Below, piece after piece: positions 1 to 5,494 of a stretch of 8,514 bases of DNA. Positions within the stretch are counted from its first letter, which is position 1; the number at the start of each line of letters is the position of its first letter. The DNA is from Loktanella sp. UBA3435 (GTDB taxonomy: Bacteria; Pseudomonadota; Alphaproteobacteria; Rhodobacterales; Rhodobacteraceae). The notes under the pieces were generated by a model. It was not told the DNA's origin and did no database searches. It saw only the letters and a program-made list of their open reading frames with translations. The stretch is from the NCBI GenBank assembly GCA_002378665.1, contig DFSO01000087.1:89518-98031 (forward strand), read 5' to 3'. The position numbers and the translations under genes were made by a program.

Positions 1-143
1 CCGGTTTTCTCGGTGCCAATATGGAGGATGCATTTCTTAAACAAGGTAAGCTCGCAATCATGGATGGGATAAAAGGCACTACTGTCAAATCTTCTCCGGG
101 CGGTCAAGTTTTTGCTGCAAAGTTGGTGATTTCGTGCGCTTAA
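1..143 (+). CDS. C-terminal end of an unidentified protein (5' truncated by window)
   Basis: An open frame beginning at base 3 runs 46 codons to a TAA at 141-143; its start lies before the window. The visible tail contains GFLGANMEDAFLKQGKL near its start and ends GGQVFAAKLVISCA. I do not recognise the protein. The pattern of a short amphipathic helix (MEDAFLKQ), a beta strand (LAIMDG), then a small-residue stretch ending in Cys near the C-terminus is reminiscent of small secreted Rhodobacteraceae proteins, but that is a weak inference. Third-position GC looks lower than in the neighbouring genes, so the coding call is itself uncertain. The gene converges on the minus-strand DUF1761 gene. Confidence 0.45.
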   Translation, partial: GFLGANMEDAFLKQGKLAIMDGIKGTTVKSSPGGQVFAAKLVISCA

Positions 144-289
144 GTGTGATTTGTCACAGATTTGCGTAGAGTTTCGGCGGCTAAACATTTGCCAGATGCC
201 GTCAGTTTTTATATTTAGAAATGACCTTAGATTTCAAATGCACGTGCGCCTCTTTGGAGGCGGGTGGGGGGGAAGGGGCCCCTTTTTGT
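144..289. other. Convergent intergenic spacer with weak hairpins
   Basis: This 146-base spacer lies between two convergent genes and holds no plausible gene. It contains a T-rich tract (about 206-217) after the plus-strand stop, a 6-bp stem CGCCTC/GAGGCG at 247-252 and 257-262 with a 4-base loop, a run of seven G (266-272), and a 12-bp palindrome AAGGGGCCCCTT at 273-284 followed by three more T. Any of these could help end transcription, but none is a convincing intrinsic terminator because no stable stem with a proper loop is directly followed by a long T run. Confidence 0.4.
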
Positions 290-685
290 CTATAACACCG
301 TAAGCACTGCACCTATGATCGCGCAGCCGAAAATCGCGTAACCGCTGTCGATAACGGTGAGTTTGAACGGGCGCATGCCGTAGGCGTTATTGATCATGAT
401 CCAAGGGCTGATGAAGAAAAGCCCGATGCCAAGGCCAGACACCATCCCTTTGCCAAATGTATTGATTCCCGAGAGTGCAAAAGTGTGTCGCATCATACCT
501 GAAACGAGGATCATGGCGATGAACGAGAGCACGAAGGGCAGCGGCGATCCGTTGCCGATCGGTTTGCCGTTCTCGTCGCACTTGATACCCGCCGCTGCGA
601 GCCATGGTTTTGAGAGTGTCATGTACCAAACGGCACCAAAGCCGAAGCCAGCGATGGCCGCGGCGATAACTGATAGAAATCCCAT
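290..685 (-). CDS. DUF1761 family small integral membrane protein
   Basis: A 131-residue protein of the DUF1761 family, whose function is unknown. Four hydrophobic helices are visible at roughly residues 4-22, 49-68, 79-99 and 109-130, with a short polar loop (about 35-48, including KCDENGKPIG) between helices 1 and 2. The family hallmarks seen are the early FGFGAVWYMTLSKPW segment and the later SPWIMINNAYG segment; length fits the family. I chose the ATG at 685 because GAGGG lies 5 bases upstream; in-frame ATGs at 700 and 697 lack a ribosome binding site. It follows the EVE gene after 58 bases on the same strand and may be the last gene of the tsaD operon. Localisation is predicted to be the inner membrane. 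The family call is from recognition of sequence character, not a search. Confidence 0.75.
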   Translation of the reverse strand: MGFLSVIAAAIAGFGFGAVWYMTLSKPWLAAAGIKCDENGKPIGNGSPLPFVLSFIAMILVSGMMRHTFALSGINTFGKGMVSGLGIGLFFISPWIMINNAYGMRPFKLTVIDSGYAIFGCAIIGAVLTVL

Positions 686-690
686 GATGT

Positions 691-695
691 CCCTC
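691..695 (-). promoter_or_regulatory. Ribosome binding site deciding the DUF1761 start
   Basis: GAGGG on the minus strand, 5 bases before the ATG at 685. The upstream in-frame ATGs (700, 697) are preceded by a C-rich stretch with no purine-rich motif, so the site favours the shorter protein. Confidence 0.5.
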
Positions 696-743
696 ATCAT
701 TGTGTTGATTGGGGGGGAGTATGACGGGTGTGTCGGAATGCCG

Positions 744-1163
744 CTAGGGTTTTGTGTTGCCCAAGTCGCAGATGATCTCCCATTCGGTATCTGAGACGGG
801 TTGCACCGAGAGGCGCGAATTTTTCACGAGGATCATATCCGCAAGGCGCGGATCGGTTTTGATTTGCTCTAAAGTGACGGTTGTTTTGAAGGGCCGCACC
901 GCTTTGATATCAACGCAGTCCCAGCGTTCGTCGTCGGTCGTGCTGTCGGGGTGGGATAGCGCGCAGACCTCGACAATGCCGACGATTTCTAGGCCTGTGC
1001 GCGAGTGGTAAAAGAACCCTTGATCGCCCAGAGCCATCGCCCGCATGTTATTGCGCGCTTGGTAATTGCGCACGCCGCCCCATTCTTCGCCTGCGTCACC
1101 TTTGGCAACTTGCGCATTCCAGCCCCAGACGTCAGGTTCGGATTTAAAGAGCCATTTGGCCAT
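744..1163 (-). CDS. EVE domain-containing protein
   Basis: A 139-residue single-domain EVE protein (PUA-like fold, relatives of human THYN1). EVE domains are known or proposed to bind modified bases in DNA or RNA; the ligand here is unknown. Family motifs are clear: WLFKSEPDVWGW (residues 4-15), GGVRNYQARNNMRAM (29-43), LGDQGFFYHS (45-54) and SRLSVQPV (116-123). Length matches the family. The start is the ATG at 1163, which overlaps the YciI stop as TAATG; an upstream in-frame ATG inside the YciI gene would add seven residues before the conserved MAKWLFKSEPD start. An AAAGG lies about 10 bases upstream. The overlap implies translational coupling. The protein is probably cytosolic. Confidence 0.9.
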   Translation of the reverse strand: MAKWLFKSEPDVWGWNAQVAKGDAGEEWGGVRNYQARNNMRAMALGDQGFFYHSRTGLEIVGIVEVCALSHPDSTTDDERWDCVDIKAVRPFKTTVTLEQIKTDPRLADMILVKNSRLSVQPVSDTEWEIICDLGNTKP

Positions 1164-1435
1164 TAGCCGATGACCTTTTTCCACGCTTGCAGGGTTACGG
1201 ATTGAAACAGGCCAGCCTTGTTGTAGGGATCATTGTCGGCCCAGTTTTGTGCTGCGGCCATGTCTGCGACTTCGAGCACGATCAGGCTGCCGCACATGGT
1301 GCCTTCGTCATTCAAAAACGGGCCAGCCATTTCGACAACGCCAGTTTCTGCGATATAGGCTAAATGCGCGTCGCGATTGTCGAGGCGGGCTTGCAGGGCG
1401 CCGTCTTTGTCTTTGGTGATCAGGGCTACGCGCAT
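1163..1435 (-). CDS. YciI-like family protein (YCII-related domain)
   Basis: A 90-residue protein of the YciI-like ferredoxin-fold (dimeric alpha+beta barrel) family. The family His is seen at residue 24 in the RDAHLAYI motif, and the characteristic NDPY motif is at 68-71, followed by an AGLFQSVTLQAWKKV segment typical of the C-terminus. YciI proteins are often proposed to be small hydrolases or dehalogenase-like enzymes acting through the His-Asp pair, but no physiological substrate is established. The start ATG at 1435 has GGAAG about 6 bases upstream and sits one base after the gpsA stop; a longer reading frame exists upstream but runs into gpsA and removes this good context. The gene is tightly packed between gpsA and the EVE gene. 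Confidence 0.9.
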   Translation of the reverse strand: MRVALITKDKDGALQARLDNRDAHLAYIAETGVVEMAGPFLNDEGTMCGSLIVLEVADMAAAQNWADNDPYNKAGLFQSVTLQAWKKVIG

Positions 1436-1436
1436 G

Positions 1437-2399
1437 TTATTCTTCCTTGAGTGGGCGCGAAAGCAGAGCGGCAAGCGCTTGTTTCGCGGTGAGTTTATCT
1501 TCGGTCAAGTCTGCCACGACATTACAGATTGGCAAGTCGATTTGCAGGTTTTTCGCCAGTTGCCGTACGGCGCGCGCGGTTGCGGCCCCTTCGACGGTGG
1601 TATTGGCGTCGAAGGCCTCGCCTTTGCCGATGGACAGGCCGTAACGGTAGTTGCGCGATTGGTCTGACGTGCAGGTTAACGCCAGATCGCCAAAGCCAGA
1701 GAGACCTGCGAGCGTGTCGGGATTCGCGCCAAGTTTGACGGCAAGCCGCTGCATTTCAGGAAAGCCACGTGTGATGAGGGCCGCGCGGGCACTTTCGCCG
1801 AAACCAGCGCCCATGCAAACGCCGCAAGCAATCGCCATGACGTTCTTAAGCGCACCGCCAAGTTCGGCGCCGATGGTGTCGGTTGTGCGGTAAAGGCGCA
1901 ACGTTAATGTCGATAACTCGGCCTGAAGCACCTTGCCTTGGGCGTCGTCTTCGCAGGCCAAGGTGAGCGCTGTTGGCAATCCGCGCGAGATGTCCGCGGC
2001 AAAGCTGGGCCCTGTGAGCATCGCCGCCGTTGCGGATGGGACGCAGTCACGGATCGTGGTGACGGGGCCTGTCATTGTGGTCAGGTCGATCCCTTTGCAG
2101 CACGCGACAAGGGATTTCCCTGTGAGGTGTTTGGCATGGGTTTGCAGGAAGCCCCGCAGAGTTTGCGCAGGTGTTGCCAGCAGAATGATGTCAGCAGCGA
2201 AAAGATCCACAATGTCGTTGGTGGCGGTCAGGTTATCTGGAAGAATGACGCCTTCGAGTCGCGGATTTGTGCGGGTCGTCTGCATTGTGGCCACGGCATC
2301 TGCGTCGCGGGCCCAAAGGGTGACGGCTTTGCCATCAAGCGCGAGGGCCACGGCCAAAGCGGTGCCAAATGCCCCGCCGCCTGCAACTGCGATTTTCAT
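1437..2399 (-). CDS. gpsA: NAD(P)-dependent glycerol-3-phosphate dehydrogenase
   Basis: A 320-residue GpsA that reduces dihydroxyacetone phosphate to sn-glycerol 3-phosphate with NAD(P)H in the cytosol, supplying the backbone for phospholipids. The Rossmann glycine motif is at residues 7-12 (GGGAFG). Other seen family motifs are ACCKGID (99-105), LTGPSFA (128-134), the active-site Lys in GGALKNV (Lys185), GLSGFGDLALT (232-242), SRNYRYG (248-254) and VEGAATARAV (269-278). Length is normal. The start ATG at 2399 overlaps the tsaD stop as ATGA and has a full AAGGAG at 2412-2407, 7 bases upstream. The coupling with tsaD is common in Rhodobacteraceae. Confidence 0.97.
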   Translation of the reverse strand: MKIAVAGGGAFGTALAVALALDGKAVTLWARDADAVATMQTTRTNPRLEGVILPDNLTATNDIVDLFAADIILLATPAQTLRGFLQTHAKHLTGKSLVACCKGIDLTTMTGPVTTIRDCVPSATAAMLTGPSFAADISRGLPTALTLACEDDAQGKVLQAELSTLTLRLYRTTDTIGAELGGALKNVMAIACGVCMGAGFGESARAALITRGFPEMQRLAVKLGANPDTLAGLSGFGDLALTCTSDQSRNYRYGLSIGKGEAFDANTTVEGAATARAVRQLAKNLQIDLPICNVVADLTEDKLTAKQALAALLSRPLKEE

Positions 2400-3490
2400 G
2401 CTTTCGCTCCTTTTTTGCCCGAGCCGAGCATGGGGGCTGCCGTTTGGTCAAGCGGCCAGCGCGGACGGGCGGATAGTGTCAGGTCATCCTGTTCACCTGC
2501 TTCAAATCGTGCAAGGCCAGCATAGGCGATCATGGCTGCGTTATCGGTGCAGAGCGCTAGGGGCGGTGCGGTAAAATTAGTGTCTAATTTCGCGCAAAGG
2601 TCCAATAGTTGGGCACGGATCTGCGTGTTGGCGGCGACCCCACCTGCGACGGCGAAAGTGCGGGTTTCGGGATTTAATGCGAAGTACTGCTCCAATGCGC
2701 GACGAGATTTTTCGGTCAGGATATCGGCAACAGACGATTGGAAACCTGCGCAAAGGTCCGCCTGATCCTGCACCGTCAGCCCACCATTTTCCACAATCAC
2801 GGCGTCGCGTGCGCGGATCATCGCGGTTTTGAGACCAGAGAAGGACATATCGCAGCCTTCTTGGTTCAAGAGCGGACGTGGGAGTTTAAACCGTTTCGGG
2901 TCACCGTTTTCAGCGGCCTTTTGCACATTTGGACCGCCAGGTTGGGCAAGACCAAGGATGCGGGCGGTTTTATCGAAGGCCTCACCGGGTGCATCGTCGA
3001 TTGTGCCGCCGATGCGGTTGAAATCATCGTGGTTCTTCACAAGCAGGAATTGGCAGTGGCCGCCGGAGACCAGCAACATCAGGAAGGGAAATGGCACCTG
3101 ATCTGTGAGGCGCGGCGTAAGTGCGTGGCCCGCAAGATGGTTCACGCCAATCAGCGGCAGACCTGTTGCGGCGCAGATGCCCTTGGCCAGCATCACGCCA
3201 GACACGACGCCACCAATAAGGCCTGGCCCTGCGGTGACGGCAACACCGTCTAGGTCGGAAAGCGTTACATTCGCCTTTGTTAGAGCCTGTTCTACGCAGA
3301 TATCTAGTTTCTCGACATGTGCACGCGCCGCGATCTCAGGCACGACGCCACCAAAATCGGCGTGCAGTTCGGTTTGCCCGAACACGATGGAGGACAGCAC
3401 CTTCGGCACGCCGTCCACTTGCCGCACAACGGCGGCGGCGGTGTCGTCGCAGCTACTTTCGATGCCGAGGATGGTAAGTGTTTTGGTCAT
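2396..3490 (-). CDS. tsaD: tRNA N6-threonylcarbamoyladenosine transferase TsaD
   Basis: A 364-residue Kae1/TsaD (formerly Gcp/YgjD) that, with TsaB and TsaE, transfers the threonylcarbamoyl group onto A37 of tRNAs reading ANN codons. It has the ASKHA-fold start LGIESSCDDT (residues 8-17), the metal-binding HLAGH (His118, His122), LLVSGGHCQF (139-148), GGTIDDAPGEAFDK (161-174), DMSFSGLKTA (214-223), VAGGVAAN (281-288) and the metal/nucleotide site CTDNAAMIAYAG (314-325, Asp318). The C-terminal tail after RPRWPLD (342-348) is a short variable extension. The ATG at 3490 is chosen because it places the conserved ILGIESSC at the N-terminus and has GGAA upstream; the in-frame upstream ATG at 3544 would add 18 residues reaching into the divergent spacer. 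It is the first gene of the minus-strand operon. Confidence 0.97.
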   Translation of the reverse strand: MTKTLTILGIESSCDDTAAAVVRQVDGVPKVLSSIVFGQTELHADFGGVVPEIAARAHVEKLDICVEQALTKANVTLSDLDGVAVTAGPGLIGGVVSGVMLAKGICAATGLPLIGVNHLAGHALTPRLTDQVPFPFLMLLVSGGHCQFLLVKNHDDFNRIGGTIDDAPGEAFDKTARILGLAQPGGPNVQKAAENGDPKRFKLPRPLLNQEGCDMSFSGLKTAMIRARDAVIVENGGLTVQDQADLCAGFQSSVADILTEKSRRALEQYFALNPETRTFAVAGGVAANTQIRAQLLDLCAKLDTNFTAPPLALCTDNAAMIAYAGLARFEAGEQDDLTLSARPRWPLDQTAAPMLGSGKKGAKA

Positions 3491-3558
3491 GTCAGTTCCG
3501 GTTGCGTCTGGTTGCGACTGAGGTAACACTCTGCACTTGTGCAAACAATGGTCCTGAG
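3491..3558. promoter_or_regulatory. Divergent tsaD / hemD promoter region
   Basis: This 68-base spacer must hold the start signals of both operons. Seen in it: a tandem pair of 10-mers differing at one base, GTTGCGTCTG (3501-3510) and GTTGCGACTG (3511-3520), and an inverted repeat TGCAC-TT-GTGCA (3532-3543). I could not place convincing -35/-10 pairs. A weak plus-strand option is TTGCGT (3502-3507) with TAACAC (3524-3529) 16 bases on. Its role as promoter follows from the gene arrangement; the repeats as operators are inference. Confidence 0.5.
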
Positions 3559-4242
3559 ATGAAGCCTGTTTTGATCATCACCCGCCCAGACCCTGACGGC
3601 GCCCGATTTGCGGCGGCGGTGACGGAGGCTGTGGCGGTCGATGTGATCCTGTCGCCGCTGATGGAGATAGTGCCGCTGGATGCGCAATGTCAGGCCGATG
3701 AGGTTGTCTTCACCTCGACGAATGGCGTGGGGCAGGCTGCAAGGTTGGGTTTGAAGAGCGGTCGCGCGTGGTGCGTTGGTGATCGCACAGCGGAGATGGC
3801 GCGTGAGGCTGGATTCGATGCTGTTTCAGCGCAGGGCACGGTTGAGGATTTGCTAGCTTTGATACTGGCGGAGGGTCCGAAAGCAGCCCTAGGCCACATT
3901 CGCGGGAAAGAGGCGCGTGGGGATTTGGGGCCTCGTTTGCGGGCCAACGGGATCAATTGCGTCGATGTGGTCGCCTATGCGCAAGTTGCTGTTCCGCTTA
4001 CAGATATAGCAAAAGCTGTGATTGAAGGGGCAGACCCTGTGATTATTCCCCTGTTTTCGCCGCGCAGTGCTGACCTACTGATAGGCCAAGTGAAAATTGG
4101 GCCGCATGTAAAAGTGCTTGCAATGAGCGATGCGGTGGCGCGAATGTTGCCCAATGTCGCAGTGGAAGTGATCTCGCGGCCTGATGGCGATGCGATGCAT
4201 AACGCGGTTGTCGCGGCATTGAGAGCTTGCTTGAGGGTCTGA
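3559..4242 (+). CDS. hemD: Uroporphyrinogen-III synthase (HemD)
   Basis: A 227-residue cytosolic HemD that cyclises hydroxymethylbilane with inversion of ring D to uroporphyrinogen III, the branch point to haem, sirohaem, cobalamin and bacteriochlorophyll. The family is poorly conserved, but the signposts are here: LIITRPDPDG (residues 5-14), LSPLMEIVPL (31-40), VVFTSTNGV (49-57), HIRGKEARGDL (113-123), VVAYAQ (137-142), PLFSPRSA (164-171) and the C-terminal AMSDAVA (188-194). At 227 residues it is slightly short, mostly through a compact stretch between residues 40 and 50. I chose the ATG at 3559 because it gives the conserved N-terminus; the upstream in-frame ATG at 3478 lies inside tsaD. 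The ribosome binding site is weak. hemC is not in this window, and mic60 follows after 65 bases. Confidence 0.93.
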   Translation: MKPVLIITRPDPDGARFAAAVTEAVAVDVILSPLMEIVPLDAQCQADEVVFTSTNGVGQAARLGLKSGRAWCVGDRTAEMAREAGFDAVSAQGTVEDLLALILAEGPKAALGHIRGKEARGDLGPRLRANGINCVDVVAYAQVAVPLTDIAKAVIEGADPVIIPLFSPRSADLLIGQVKIGPHVKVLAMSDAVARMLPNVAVEVISRPDGDAMHNAVVAALRACLRV

Positions 4243-4248
4243 GGATCG

Positions 4249-4278
4249 CCGTATACGGTACGATTGCGGCCTTATAGT
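4249..4278 (+). promoter_or_regulatory. Possible mic60 promoter with palindrome at the -35 position
   Basis: TATAGT (4273-4278) matches the -10 consensus at 5 of 6 bases and would start transcription near 4285, just before the ribosome binding site. No -35 hexamer resembling TTGACA sits at the right distance; instead a perfect 10-bp palindrome CCGTATACGG occupies 4249-4258, overlapping the -35 position. This suggests an internal promoter depending on, or blocked by, a regulator. The motif match is seen; its function is inference. Confidence 0.35.
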
Positions 4279-4294
4279 GTGGGCCAAAATGATG

Positions 4295-4300
4295 AAAGGG
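4295..4300 (+). promoter_or_regulatory. Ribosome binding site selecting the GTG start of mic60
   Basis: AAAGGG ends 7 bases before the GTG at 4308. The alternative in-frame TTG at 4302 would be only one base away from it and is therefore unlikely. Confidence 0.7.
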
Positions 4301-4307
4301 TTTGAAC

Positions 4308-5483
4308 GTGGCAAAACAACCGGCCAAAGGTCGCACGACAACGGCGAAATCGAGTACCGCTAAGACGGCGGCTAAGCCTGCGCCACAGATTATCGATGCA
4401 GAGATTGTCGCGGAAGTGTCCGCGGAAAAGGTTGAGGCCAAGAAGCCCGAGCCCGTGAAGGTTGAGTCTGCGAAATCGGATGCGCCAAACCCAAAGGCAG
4501 AAACGCCCAAAGTTGAAAAAACTGCAAAAGACTCAGTGTTAGAGCCGCAGCAGAACGCCTCTGCGATGCCTGCTATTCTTGGCGGGCTTGTCGCGGGTGC
4601 GATTGGATTTGCTGCTGCTTATATGGTTTTGCCAAAGGGTGATACGTCGCTTGCGGCCCAAGTATCTGCGCAGTCGACAGAGATTTCTGGTCTGCGTGAT
4701 CAGATTGCTGCGATCCCGTCAGTTGATTTGTCTGGTGTTGAGGCTGCGCAAGCGGAAGCTGCTACTGCGGTTGCCGATTTGGATGGTCGAATCACTGGCC
4801 TTGAGACCCGTTTGGATGACTTGAGCAGCCGCGCGGGGGCCGAAGGGTCATTGTCGACAGCGGCTTACGAACAGGAAATGGACGCTTTGCGTGCCGATCT
4901 CGCGGCGATGCGCGGGTCTGCCCAAGCCGAGCTTGAAAGTGCACGTGCGCAAGCGGCGTCGATCCAAGAAAATGCAGATGCGGCGGCGCGCAATGCGGCT
5001 GGCCGTGCGGCATTGGCCCGTGTTGAGGGTGGCTTGGAAACGGGTGCTCCGCTTGGTGCGGCCTTGGATGATTTGGCAGCGGCAATGCAAGCCGATGTCC
5101 CCGATGCTTTGACCGCTGTTCGTGATGGCGCGCCGACGTTGGCATCTTTGCAAGCCTCATTCCCTGATGCCGCCCGCGCTGCGTTGGCCACGGCCCGTGC
5201 CGAGGGTGCATCTGGTGAAGCGGAGGGCGGGTTTACCGCATTCTTGCGCAATCAGTTGGATGTGCGCTCTGTTGCTCCGAAAGAGGGTAACGATGCAGAT
5301 GCTGTTTTGTCCCGCGCACAAGCCGCGATAAACGAAGGTCGTTTGTCCGATACGCTGGCCGAGCTTGGCGCGTTGCCTGAGGTGGCGCGTGCAGAGTTGA
5401 CCGAGTGGCAAGGATTGGCAGAAGCCCGCGCGGATGCGTTGGCGGCTGCTGCGACCTTGTCCACATCACTTAACGATAATTAA
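4308..5483 (+). CDS. Bacterial Mic60/mitofilin homologue (COG4223), membrane-anchored coiled-coil protein
   Basis: A 391-residue inner-membrane protein. Layout: a basic, Lys/Ala/Pro/Glu-rich low-complexity N-terminus (1-84), one transmembrane helix (about 88-108, PAILGGLVAGAIGFAAAYMV), an Ala-rich predicted coiled coil (about 112-240) and a C-terminal mitofilin-type helical domain (about 243-382), with LASLQASFPDAARAAL (278-293), FLRNQLDVRSV (312-322) and ADAVLSRAQAAINEGRLSD (330-348). In mitochondria Mic60 shapes crista junctions; in purple alphaproteobacteria Mic60 and the adjacent Orf52 are reported to affect intracytoplasmic membranes, and Mic60 to bind BamA. The C-terminal domain is expected in the periplasm. 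The start is GTG at 4308, set by AAAGGG. Clustering with hemD and a HemY-type gene is the usual context and supports the call. Alanine richness makes the sequence compositionally biased, so the call leans on architecture and context. Confidence 0.88.
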   Translation: MAKQPAKGRTTTAKSSTAKTAAKPAPQIIDAEIVAEVSAEKVEAKKPEPVKVESAKSDAPNPKAETPKVEKTAKDSVLEPQQNASAMPAILGGLVAGAIGFAAAYMVLPKGDTSLAAQVSAQSTEISGLRDQIAAIPSVDLSGVEAAQAEAATAVADLDGRITGLETRLDDLSSRAGAEGSLSTAAYEQEMDALRADLAAMRGSAQAELESARAQAASIQENADAAARNAAGRAALARVEGGLETGAPLGAALDDLAAAMQADVPDALTAVRDGAPTLASLQASFPDAARAALATARAEGASGEAEGGFTAFLRNQLDVRSVAPKEGNDADAVLSRAQAAINEGRLSDTLAELGALPEVARAELTEWQGLAEARADALAAAATLSTSLNDN

Positions 5484-5494
5484 AGGCGCCCCAG

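Noticed and set aside
273..284. Palindrome AAGGGGCCCCTT followed by T residues as an intrinsic terminator
   Set aside because: The palindrome leaves no loop; folding it needs an open GGCC centre and leaves a stem of only four pairs, too weak for a confident call.
1933..2574. Open frame of about 213 codons on the plus strand, and a second one at 1938-2525
   Set aside because: Both lie antisense to gpsA and the end of tsaD, show no family-like motifs, and are the expected mirror frames of GC-rich coding DNA.
2738..3253. Plus-strand open frame of 171 codons antisense to tsaD
   Set aside because: tsaD is unambiguous on the other strand; this frame has no recognisable domain or ribosome binding site.
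4043..4510. Minus-strand open frame rich in Ser/Ala/Phe across the hemD end and mic60 start
   Set aside because: It is antisense to two supported genes, and its composition mirrors the Lys/Ala/Glu-rich N-terminus of Mic60.
4792..5251. Several minus-strand open frames rich in Arg, His and Ala opposite mic60
   Set aside because: They are shadows of the alanine-rich Mic60 coding sequence, with no supporting signals.
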